Below are positions 33,233-43,993 of a stretch of DNA of 64,000 bases, piece after piece. The DNA is taken from NCBI GenBank assembly GCA_015680685.1, contig MNCI01017964.1, positions 74,288 through 138,287 of the forward strand, given 5' to 3'. The stretch's first letter is position 1. Each line of letters starts with the position of its first letter. Both the position numbers and the translations under genes were made by a program. Under the pieces are notes generated by a model. That model did no database searches, was not told where the DNA came from, and was given only the letters and a program-made list of their open reading frames with translations. This DNA comes from Gnetum montanum. Lineage: Eukaryota; Streptophyta; Gnetopsida; Gnetales; Gnetaceae.

Positions 33233-33249
33233 TGACACTATTGCTATGG
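33233..33249 (+). other. Decayed primer binding site, element C
   Basis: TGACACTATTGCTATGG lies one base after the LTR. Compared with element B's TGGCGCCATTGCTAAGG it differs by three transitions in the first seven bases (two G to A, one C to T), as expected from loss of methylated C, plus one later change. Confidence 0.6.
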
Positions 33250-33352
33250 ATGATGCTAGTTAGCTAGATTAGTTGTATTGCACAAGATCACTATAAAAGG
33301 GTATTAATGATGATATTTCAAGAAGTATTAAAACACACACTAGAAATTGACA

Positions 33353-35734
33353 ACAATGTCTCACTCACACAAAAATGATTATGAACCATATAATGCACCT
33401 ATTCATTGGAGAACTAATGAAATATACAATGAAGAAGATTGGAGTGATCCACCTTATGAAGGGGTTTTTCATGACCATTTCCATCCTAATGATACTCAAA
33501 GAATACATTCACCTAAGGTAGACAATCTTGAAGAAGATGATGTCAATCCTAAACTAGGGAAGGCCTCAAGGCCTAAGACCTCCTCAGTACTTAGAAATGA
33601 TAAACCAAGGGACCTTGAGGAACATTATAGAAGCCTTGGCTATCCTACCAGTTCCTCCTTCTCATCTTCCCCCTCAACCTTAATGTCTAGTTCTAATGAA
33701 GACGAACATAGGTATAGAGATAGAGCTCCACAAAAGGCTTAGAATAAAAGCAAAAATTGAACTGACAAACACACTCAAGGTCATCAACATGAACACAAGC
33801 CCCATCATCACCATCAATCAAATATAGATTTTAATCGCAACTTGTCTAACAATGATAAACCTTTGTTAGTTCCTAAAATCCTTATGCACATCATAAATGT
33901 TATTAAGATATTTCACAGGAATTGCAAGAAGAGTAAACTACCTAAGCTTGACCTAAATAATATTAAAAAATTTGTAGGAGGCTATGATTTAGATCCATAA
34001 CATCATTTACAAGCCTTACATGATGCTTGTGTGTTGAATAATGTGGATAGTAAATGGCAAAAGAATAAGATCTTTCCTAGGACACTAATTGATAAAGCCA
34101 AAGTGTGGTATAGATCATTGCAACCAAATTCAATCAAATGATGGTTAACCATGTTAGAAATTTTCAATAAAAGATACTAGACCTATGCACAAGTATTCAC
34201 CTTGAGGAGAAAAATTCAAAGATGGAAACAAGAATAATAAGAACCCTTGGACATGGCCTTAGATAGATACTATGCCTTACTAAATAAATGTCCAAGTCAT
34301 AGGTTCTCTAAGAAAGAGAAAATACTCCACATTATAGATGGGCTTAGCAATGAAACAAGGGTGAACCTTGGAAAGTATGCCCGAGGATAACTATATAAGC
34401 TCTAAGCCCACCAGGTCAAAGAACTAATAGAGTGTCTAGCAAAAAAAGAGAGAGAATTATCTAAATGGGAGAATGAAAAAGCATTTGAGTAGGACCCAAC
34501 TCTAGAAATAACAAACATCTAGAACTACAAGGAAGAGGAAGCAACCAATTTTGAAAGGGTGTTACAATCCCAACCTTTGCCAATACAGAAATTAATAGAT
34601 GAAATTGAGGTGAAGCATAACAAGATGATCATATGATCAAATGAACAAAGTGTGAACATAGAAGACATTGTTGAGGAGAGGGTCATCCAAAATAAACCTA
34701 GCAATCAAAATAAAAAAAGGGCATAGAAATTAGAAATAGTTAAGAACACTGTTCAGTAACCAAGGAGAATGGCTAAGGGTAATGAGGCCAAAGGCTCAAC
34801 TATAGATAATGAGGATGGATGTGATGTTTGTTTATATGACCATCAAAAGCGCCATTACCCAGTCTTGTCACATCTATATGAGCATTGGGTAGGGAAGCTA
34901 CACCCAAAATTCATAAAAAGGTATTGGCTTAGGCACATCCTCGTTCCACAAGGTAATTATGGACAACCCCATAATCTATTGTACTATCCTAAGGGGAGCT
35001 ATTACCTACCTTAACACTTTACTTTACCACAATGGAAAAATTCATAGGCATGGGAGAGGCCACCATCTAGCTAGCCACATCATCCCTATCCATCGAAACC
35101 AAATGCATACTATGTTCAACATCCTGTTTCTCCAACCAGATCTAAATCTTCTACCTCCAATCACCATTATTACTCTCTTGAGTACCATCAACTTGTATCT
35201 TCTCCTAAGGGATCACCATCTCATACTTCTTAAACTTCTTCGCACCCTTGGTATTCTCATTCTTCACCTCCTTCTACACCACCATCAAATGTATCAGATA
35301 GTTTTGCACCATTGAGCCAACCAATGGATGTAACTTGTATTGCTACTATTAACAAAAGTAGGTTCCCTATGCAACATTGGAGCCATCCCTTATTTAGGCA
35401 TGGCCATAGGAAGAAGAATCATGCTTCTGAACCTACTCCATCCTCTAAACCAGCCCAAGGTCAACCTAGTGCCACATCTTCCTTAGTTTCATCAATATCC
35501 CTTGTCACTATACCCATGCCTGCACATCACACTCCAACATCCACACAATCCAGTGAATTCACCAATTTGAAGGGACACATAGATCCATGCATATTTTCAT
35601 ATAGTCAAGGGTGCCATAGTGGGTCAGATTTCCCTCATAATGTACACCCACATCATCTAACCTACCCCTCTATGATTTCTATAATTATGTGTGTCACCAA
35701 TTATTTCTCTACTCAACCACCACACCACCAATAG
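33353..35734 (+). pseudogene. Gag pseudogene, element C
   Basis: Starts at ATG 33353 (MSHSHKNDYEPYNAP), aligned with the Gag start of A and B. The N-terminal 131-residue part is open to 33742. The Gag core (about 34100-34400) reads KVWYRSLQPNSIK, RRKIQRWKQE and EPLDMALDRYYALLNKCPSH, with GLSNETRVNLGKYARG. The Cys/His cluster at 34820-34870 reads CDVCLYDHQKRHYPVLSHLY, so one Cys of the A/B version is lost. The Tyr/Pro/Ser-rich tail runs to 35734 with frame changes at about 35020 and 35310. About ten stops lie in the core. The copy is older or more damaged than the Gag of A. Confidence 0.8.
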
Positions 35735-37180
35735 ATACCCAATTGTTGGGGCATGAAGGGTTCTTAACATTTCATACATGCATGAATCCTATTTATCCAC
35801 TTATTAATCCTAGCCATGACCAAATGTTTATTCATGGGGGTCAACCCCCATTCTAATTTTCAAGATTCTTATGTGTTATTTTATCTTTTTATCTTTTTGT
35901 TTTATATTTTTTGTCATTTCTCTATTTCTTTTATTTTTTGTAATTGTTGTTTTCAATTTTCCATTGTAATCTCGATCGTGAATAAGTTGATCATGTTGTC
36001 CATTAAGGTGAGGTTTTTTTCTATGTTTCCTAGTCATAAGGGAATAATTATTTAGACATTGATACCATGACATCCATCCACCTATTCCATTAATAAGAGG
36101 TTTGTGCTCTAGTCACAATGGTAATCTTTTTCATCATCCAACTATAAATATTTTGATAATCATTATGTGTGGAGAGATGAGGTAAGGACTAAGGTTGAAT
36201 GACAAGGGTGTGACATCAACGAGATTCATAGGTTCTCTTTGGCTACTTTGTATGTTCTATCATGTTTCCAAGGTTGTAACTATATCCTTGTATATCTAAT
36301 AAAAAATGGAAGTAAGAGAAACTCAAAATGGCACTAAATAAGCTTCTATGGTTCTTACTAGAAAGACATGTATCCATGCCTAAAGGTAGGTGACTTCATA
36401 AAGCAATAAATATATAATAATAATAATAATAATAAGTGTGCCACCATGACACTCCTCCCTTGCTCCTCCCTTGAACAAAATGCCAAGTGATGTTACTCCT
36501 TGCAACTCTGGTAGACTTATGGTTGTTTGTCGATGGGATGAAGTGATGCAGTGTCATTGAAATGTGGTATGGACTTGGTATAAAACTTGGAAAGCTAGAC
36601 ACATTGTTATTTAACCACTAATTACACACAAGATTCCATTGTGACCATCATTAGAAACCTCATGCCCTGATTTCTATGATCCGTTTTGCAGTCCATCTCA
36701 TCTCATTGTCTGAATGTTCATAACCTGTAGTTGGTGTAATGTAGAGTTATTATCTCAACTTAGTGGTTCTAACACATGTGTTTTGTTCATAGGTATATGT
36801 TGCATTCAACGTCTCTAATGCCCATGAACATTAGAGGTGTGGTTCCACAAGGGCATCATAGGCTAGAGCCTCCTTTGGGGGGGATCCACATTAGTAACTT
36901 TTGTAACTTGTTCCTATTATACATGACCACATTATTTTACACCCTTTGATTGCTCACCTAAGAGAACTATCCTTTCCCTTATAATTTTAGTCAATTGTTC
37001 CTCAAAAATTACTATACACCCTTCATCCTAGCTCCTTTTCATAAATTTTAATATATGACTCCATCATGATACACTTCTGGTGCCTAAAAATTAATTTTTG
37101 AAAATTTAATCTGAAACCCTCCATTGAATATCAAAAATTTATTATTTCCACTTAGTCCTTGCATTTGGTAAATGTTGGTG
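35735..37180. other. Non-coding stretch within element C
   Basis: No recognisable coding sequence. It begins with T-rich DNA (35870-35960) and contains a TAA microsatellite at 36415-36435. In A and B, protease and pol would begin at this point; nothing similar is seen here. Confidence 0.6.
36415..36435. repeat. TAA microsatellite
   Basis: Seven near-perfect taa units. Confidence 0.9.
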
Positions 37181-37182
37181 GG

Positions 37183-37260
37183 GACACGATATCATGTATA
37201 TGATATTGGGTACATGATATTAGGTCTTGCCTACCTATATATAGTTATGACCCTACCTAC
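37183..37260 (+). promoter_or_regulatory. Internal promoter-like segment of element C
   Basis: The segment has cgatatcatgtatatgatat, a further tgatattggg-like copy and acatgatatt, followed about 25 bp later by ctatatatag. This repeats the layout of the LTR promoters of the same family: a GATATC-type array, then TATA. It lies about 550 bp before the accessory ORF start. It could be an internal promoter or the remnant of an old LTR; no LTR ends were found around it. Confidence 0.45.
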
Positions 37261-37807
37261 TTCAATGTTCATTTCCTGAATTTTCAACTAGGGGAGTTGT
37301 TGAAATTTTCCTTTGAGACTTAGAGCTTTACCTCTCCATCTTCCAAGCATAATATCTTGCTTCCTAACATTTCGATTTCAATTTTTTTTTATACTATTTG
37401 AACCTAGAGTGTTCCACTTAGTCATGGGGGGGGTGTGGGCAGCTAATGGTTACTATAATAGGAAGTGCAGATACTTTTTTCAAAATTTTCTATCGTATGA
37501 AGGATATCATTGGGGTAAGAAATTCAATATTTACTAAAGAAACATTTTATGTTTAAATGCCAAGTTAATTTTCATGAATCACCCAAGCCACCCAGACAAT
37601 TGTAAGTGCCACATGTAAAGAAATTGACAAAAACCAACTATGTAAGGTTAATAATAGCACCTTTTGAAGCCACTTCTTGAAAATACTTCTAACCCTAAAA
37701 TCACACTATGTAATTATGGACTATTAACTAAGGCAATGAGTAAGGTATGAGTTGATAAAAATTTCTCTACACAACCTTAGTAACAGTTGATCTTTGTGTG
37801 ACTACAG

Positions 37808-40650
37808 ATGGTCCCAAAAAGAGAAGATCAAGAAAGATCTTTACAAGGAGTAGCTAAACACCCAAGAAGAGGTAGAGGCCAAGGACCTCATGTAGAACAT
37901 GTAGAGCAAGAAGCACACTCATTTAGCATTCATCAGGAAACCCTTGCGATAGTGCAATCTAGCCATGCAGAAGGTGGAGAAGTTAGAGCCCCAGAACTAG
38001 GGAAACATCTCACGTTATCCCCATAATGTATCCAAGCTAGTTAGGAGAAGTACACCTTCTTAGCCATGATTGTGGAGCTCAATTTTGGGCCTTTCACTGA
38101 GTTTTCCTTGAACCAGTGAAGACTCAACTTAAGCTATCTACATTGTGGCCCATTCTCTCAGAAAGTGGTGACTAGGATTTGGGTGAGACATACCAATTTT
38201 AGCATGGTAAGGAAGAAGGCACCATTGATAATGTAGGTGGAATTCTTATTGATTTATCTACAAGGGCCATTGCAAAGGTCTTGAACCTTCCAAATGAAGG
38301 ACCAAAGGTTTCTCATCTAGCCACTTGCTCAAACATGGATAGAAGAAAGTTATTGTTGAAACGGGCTTATGACAAAGAAAATAATGCTTATGAAGAATTG
38401 ACCTTGGAAGAGAGGGTTTACTTCAAGATCAGTAGTTATCACATTTTCTCCACCAAAGGCTTAAATAGACTATCTACTTATGCAAAGTGTGGTAGTGCAA
38501 TTTTGATGGAAAAATTTAATGTAAATTTGCCCCATTTATATTTGATGGAAATACTAAGGTGATTTGAAGAAAGAAAGATAGGGAAGCTTGCCTTGCCTTT
38601 CCCTTGTCTTATTAAGAGGCTATGCAAATGTGTTGAAATTTTTGGCTATATGAATGATATTCTTAGAAAAGCCCAAAATGCTTTGTATGCTAAACTACTC
38701 AAACCCCTAGCACCAAGGAAAGATGTAGGCGAGCAATCAGTACAAGAAGAAGAGTGAATAGTTACGTCCATTGTGCCTCAAATAATAGGGCCTAGCCAAC
38801 AACAAGAAGTAGGACCCAGCACACAACCCACAAGTTAGCAAGTCCAACAATCGCCACCGCTACAATAGGACTATCGACTTTTCATTAGTCACCTTAGAAT
38901 CATTGCTGAGATGGTCAGTTGGGGGAGTTGTGATGCCAAAAATTTATTCAAGGTCACTGACGATGTGGTGTAGTCAACTATTTTAGCTAACCTTATGAGT
39001 GGATACATTTCATTAATTTCAGAAGGAGAGTTCTAGTGGTCTTAGTAGATCTTTGGGAGTACCACATCCTTCCAAGTTAGATTAGAAACTAGTGAAGATG
39101 CCATAATTGTGGTCATGCATCACCAAGATGCGGTAGGTGCAATAGAGGTGGCTGCAAATCACATCAAAGAATATTTTAATATCCTTGTTGTGCCACTAGT
39201 AGATTTCATGGGAGCACGTGATGCTCAAGATTTGGTTGGTTCCTCAATGACTCTTGTAGAGCATGAGGATGTTTTGGATTGCTTGTTGCAAATAGGAGAA
39301 GTCTTGTCTTCCTTGTTTGACATCCCTCAAGATGTCATAGCAGTACAATTAGACCTCATTTTAACTAAAGAAAAATTGTTCATGGCTGAAGTTAGGGTTG
39401 AGCATGTGGAAGTGAAGTTGTAAAGACTGCAACAAAAGTTTATCAACCTACAAGCTAAACAAAGGGATCCTTTCCAATTCATCATAACTAATCAATTGGA
39501 TTTTTTCAGAAATGAGCAACTAACTAAATTGTTGGAAGAGAATAAAAAGGTGGCAAGGGAGAAAGAATAGGCTAATTGGGATACTTCTAAGGCACAAGCT
39601 CAAATGTACACACATGATAAGGCTCTCAAGGCCCTACAGGAGGAGAATAAATAGCTTGCTACTAAAAATCTTTGGTTGATGATAATTGAGAAATAGAAGA
39701 ATGTTCTAAAAGAAAGCTTTCAATAGATATGAGAAAAATTAGTATGGGTGAACCAAGATATGAATCACTTGGCTAGGAAAAATAGAACCTTGTCAATGGA
39801 GGAGGCCCATGCCATCTATCAAAAGATAGCAATAGAGATCAATGCATGGTAGAATGAGGCCAAGAAGCATGAGAAGTTGAAAGAGAACTTCCATGATCAA
39901 GTGGGGATGTACAAAGAAATAATCAAAAAAGAGATTTGTATGGCTAAGACTCACATTAAAGCTTTTAGTACTAAACAGACTGATTGGTGAGCCATATTAG
40001 ATACATATGCCTTCATCCACCAAGCAAAATTGAAAAGATGGGTCCTATAGATTTAAGACTTAATGGAGCACATGGAGTTGGAAAATCTACGATATGCCAA
40101 CTTAGCCATGTTAATAGGAGGGCACTAGAGAAATGAGCTTGGAAAATAGGTAGTTATTACTTATGTTAAGTATGAGATAGAATTTGCTAAATATAAGAAA
40201 ATTTTGCAAAAAATAGAAGTTGCAAACTTTGAATTAGAAGTGGTCAAGGAAAGCTGCCACGATCAAAGAGATGTAAAAGCAAATTTTTCTTGATGGCTGA
40301 TATACTACCATGAATTACAAGATAAAGCCAAATCCTATGACAAATAATTATTGTAATTTGTTGTGTGGTATGTCAAAGTGAACCAGATGTTTCCATAGCT
40401 GTCATGTCTATGGGAGGTACTAGCTCCATCAAACATTAGGACATCAGCATGGACTATGCATGATCCTTGGATGGAAGAAGAGAAATTGCAAGCACTTCTC
40501 ACTCACATGTTAACAATCTCAAAATCCTACAGTAGTAGACAAAGGAAAAGCACCAATGGAGGAGCCACCACCTCTGGGAACCACATGAGTTCCAACATTT
40601 TATATTTTGTGTTTTGTGTCCAAGTTTTGTGTTTTCCATGCTACGACATG
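37808..40650 (+). pseudogene. Accessory ORF of element C: N-terminal domain plus long coiled coil
   Basis: Starts at an ATG at 37808 just after tacag (a possible splice acceptor). The first part (37808-38030) is charged. The second (38200-38760) reads LTLEERVYFKISSYHIFSTK, GLNRLSTYAKCGSAILMEKF and LALPFPCLIKRLCKCVEIFG. The third (39050-40330) is a Lys/Glu-rich coiled coil (RNEQLTKLLEENKKVAREKE, KLKENFHDQVGMYKEIIKKE). The last conserved block is SAWTMHDPWMEEEKLQALLT near 40450. Many stops are TAG. The N-terminal pattern resembles proteins annotated as putative plant transposon protein in other gypsy elements; I offer that as a weak comparison. Function unknown. Confidence 0.6.
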
Positions 40651-40730
40651 GTTAGTTAGTAGTAATTAATAATACCATACCTTTATAATGTTTTGTAAGG
40701 GGCTCATTTCTTATTGTATTAACTTGAGAA

Positions 40731-40756
40731 CAAGTTTTTATTTAGTTGTGTGGATA
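40731..40756 (+). other. 3' junction and weak polypurine tract, element C
   Basis: The sequence gaacaagtttttatttagtt plus gtgtggata before the LTR aligns with 43148-43176 before the LTR of element D (ggacaagtttttatttagtc plus aagagggta). D's version is the more purine-rich. The conserved T-rich box next to it is typical of gypsy elements. Confidence 0.6.
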
Positions 40757-41594
40757 TGATGAATCATGGTTTGCCAGGCCCCAATATCAGGTATACGATA
40801 TTGTGGCCTAGATACGATATCATATACATGATATCATGATTTCTATGTTAGCCTATAAATACATGATATACATGATATCATGATTTCTATGATATCGAAC
40901 AATTGAAAATTTTTTAGGGGAAGTTCTTTTCTTCTAGTTCTTTTGGTAGTTTAGTTTTCAATTTTTAGTTTCTTTCTTTCAAGCTATTTATTCCTAGTGC
41001 ATGCCCATAGTGTGATGTTTGTAATTGCATGACACCTTTGTTCAAGTGTGATGTACTTGGACACATGCATGACTACTGACAATAAAGATCGAGATTACTT
41101 TCATCATTGCAGCATTCAATTAGATTAATTTTTATTGTTTTACTTATTTAATATCTTCTTTAGTTAACAATTTGATTTATTGTTATTTACTTTTCTTGTC
41201 ATTAAGTAGAATGTGTACACCTTAATCATGAGCATTTAAGTGTGAATACTTGGCATGCCCAGTAGTAATCCCACGAAGTCCAAGACGTGCATGCACGATT
41301 AACGGCAAATACCATTGCCATAGGCTAATTTAGGATTTTCTTCCATTATTAATTTAATCAATTTATCTTTTCCGTTATCAAAAGTAACATAGAATTAGGA
41401 CAACATCATATGCCTCACTATGGACTAAACCATATGTGACAAAGCTACTACTAGTCCAGGTGGGAAGATTGCAAACTATGATCAACATATAACTATCTAG
41501 ATGCGACAACTAGTCCATTTGTGGAGATCAACTGGATCATGCGTACATGCTCATATTCATATGGTTGGGTGTAGGGGTACCTTGCCACTCATCA
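40757..41594 (+). repeat. 3' LTR of element C (838 bp)
   Basis: TGATGAATCATGG...CACTCATCA. The palindrome region (40775-40895) is rearranged relative to the 5' LTR: one part is missing and another (catgatatcatgatttctat) is present twice, the second copy after the TATA box (40854-40861). Confidence 0.9.
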
Positions 41595-43176
41595 TTACTC
41601 AAGGTAAGTATACAAAATAATGGCTCCATAAGGAAGAGACTCTCCCACTCGTTTATAGCTCTTTCACACTTCCATGATAAGGAAAAATGCAATGCATTGA
41701 CATTAGAGACCTTCCTTAGCTTTTATAACCTCATGGAAATCTTTGGGATTTCTTTTCACACATGTATCATTATTAAATTTTGATTTTTTGTAAACTATGA
41801 GCTATTGTGACTAGCATGAGCTAGCAATCTCAAATATTGATAAGACTATAACTAGATTTAACAATTGTAAGGACATTAATATTTTAACTTCTAATTACCA
41901 TCAAATTACAACTCTCATCTTCCTAGTAGTTCTTCATCATAGTTCCTTGCACTAGTAAACCATTCGAGACTTCCCAAAATTGAATTTTCTTTAATTGCCT
42001 ATTGCTACTACTAGTATGAGCCAATAATCAAGGACTATAAGCTGCTGCAACTAGCATGAGCTAGTAGTCTCCAAATTATGAGTGACTATAATTACCAATC
42101 TTTGGCAATAGCCTATCCAAAATATAAAAATCATTCAAATGACATCTAGATTATCCCAAATTAATACCATAGACTCCCAATGACCTCTAAATACACCAAG
42201 AATACAATTTACATGAAAGAGATAATTTGATTGCCTCATTAATTATAAAGATTAGGTTAACCTATAAAAAGAAATTAATGAAGAAAGAGATCAAAATGAC
42301 CAAAACCCAACTGAATGCAACATTACAACAATCATCACACATTGTCCAGAAGAGCATCCTTAATCAAATCAATGTAATGAACTAAGAAAAATCAAAATAA
42401 ATCAAAGAGTTGCAAATCAAGAAGATGACTTACTACATGAAGCTAGCTAAGCTTCATTACACCAATATTGTCATTTTGACAGCTAGTAGGCCTAGAGAAG
42501 TAGCTTTCCATCATGTTTGTGCTTTAGAAATGTGAGTTCCAACTCCATGACTAGGTCAAGCAGAAATTACAATCAACAAGTGTGAAGTTGGTGGTTCTCA
42601 AAGCACAATACATTGGTCAAAGATATGTTTCAAAAGACTTGTTAAAAATAATGGCTAACTACTAGGAGATCAAGAAATGATTATAAGTGTTTGAGGTTGA
42701 GCTTACGACTTTTTCCATGTAGTTTATGAAAAACCAATAAAATGTTTTTCAAACTACTATATTTGTGGAATGTCCTAATGAGTGATAACATGGCCAAGCT
42801 TGCTTGGACTATAGGTGATCCATGAACCAATCATGAGAAATTCATAATGCTCTTGTAATATTTCTACATGAAGGGAGAAATTCTAGCCAAATGATTGCAA
42901 GAGCCACCAAGACCTAAGTCACCACTACCAGAGGCAACCTAAAGATTCTTCAATGGAAATTTTAAAGATTCCTACAAATTTTATAATTCTTTATACTTGT
43001 TTAAAGTTTTTTCAATATTTTGTAACCACTTGAATAAATTTTTTTAATATAGCACTTAGTCATCTAATTAGTCAATCAATCTATCTATTTGTTAATATCA
43101 CTCTCATAGTTTTATAATAAACTTTGTCTTAATTTTTTTTAAATTGAGGACAAGTTTTTATTTAGTCAAGAGGGTA
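41595..43176 (+). pseudogene. Element D, right internal fragment
   Basis: Begins with the second ttact of the C insertion. From about 42420 to 42990 it matches the C-terminal part of C's accessory ORF: LAWTIGDP and following residues in D, SAWTMHDPWMEEEKLQALL in C. The first 800 bp has no recognised content apart from a loosely repeated segment (cttgactagcatgagctag-like at 41803-41850, 42003-42030 and 42042-42100). Stops throughout. Confidence 0.55.
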
Positions 43177-43993
43177 TGATAAACAGTTAATTGGCTAACT
43201 ATGATATCACAAATCATAATTTTTAGTTATGCCTATAAATACTTCCCACATACTACATATATGACATCATAAATGTATTTGGTAGCCAAGCTCTTGCAAT
43301 TTCATTTTAATTCTTAGTAGCAGTCATTGAGTGCTTGCAGTATAGTTTTGAATTGATTTTCTAGAGTCTTTATTGAAGTGAAATTTACTTTAACACATTT
43401 CATGAGCAACAATAAAGATTGAGATTGATTTCATAATATTGCAACACTTTAACATAGTTTAGATTTCATTTCTAGTATTTATTTTCTGATGTTTATTTAC
43501 TACTTTCCTAGCATAGCATTTACAATTTCATGCACATTAAATCAAGGTGGAATGAATGTGACCAACTTTGAGCATAAACACATAATTGCTTAGTAATCCC
43601 AACAATGTTAGTACTTGGTTTGTTCAATAGCATAGTGTTTGGTAATATTAGAAGTGGGTATGTGAGTTCAAGATGTGTATGATAAGTTGGGAATGGACAC
43701 TTAGCATTCTAGACTAGCATAGAATTTATTTTATTACTTATTAGGTTAATTGAATAATTTTTCTATTTTTAGTTATTTTAATCAATGGTCAAACAATATC
43801 ACAATCATACGTCTCACCTTGACTAAACCATACACAATAGAGCCACTACTAGTCCAAGTGAAAATACAATGGTCTACAATTATCCTCCAACTTCCTAAAC
43901 AATAACAATAGTACCATCCATGGATTATGACATGGTTTACTACAATGCTTGTAAATTGTATTATGGAATGTTGGACATACTTACCACCCATCA
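43177..43993 (+). repeat. 3' LTR of element D (817 bp)
   Basis: TGATAAACAG...CCACCCATCA. The central part aligns with C's LTR (gactaaaccatac, gccactactagtccaagtg). The TATA box tataaata is at 43234-43241, with a single atgatatcac palindrome upstream, so the array is reduced. No 5' LTR partner was found in the window. Confidence 0.75.

Larger units (their letters stand above)
32391..41594 (+). mobile_element. Element C: 9.2 kb LTR element with gag and an accessory ORF, no pol
   Basis: LTRs 32391-33231 (841 bp) and 40757-41594 (838 bp), flanked by a perfect 5 bp duplication, ttact (32386-32390 and 41595-41599). On the plus strand: LTR, primer site, gag (33353 to about 35734), a non-coding stretch, a promoter-like segment (37183-37260), an accessory ORF (37808 to about 40650), a polypurine-like stretch and the 3' LTR. 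There is no trace of protease, RT or integrase, so it would depend on a partner such as the A/B type, with which it shares LTR ends, primer site and Gag. It is inserted inside element D. Confidence 0.88.

Noticed and set aside
37183-38000. Solo LTR of the A-D family inside element C
   Set aside because: Only the palindrome/TATA layout matches; no TGATGA start, TCATCA end or duplication was found. Kept as a possible internal promoter.
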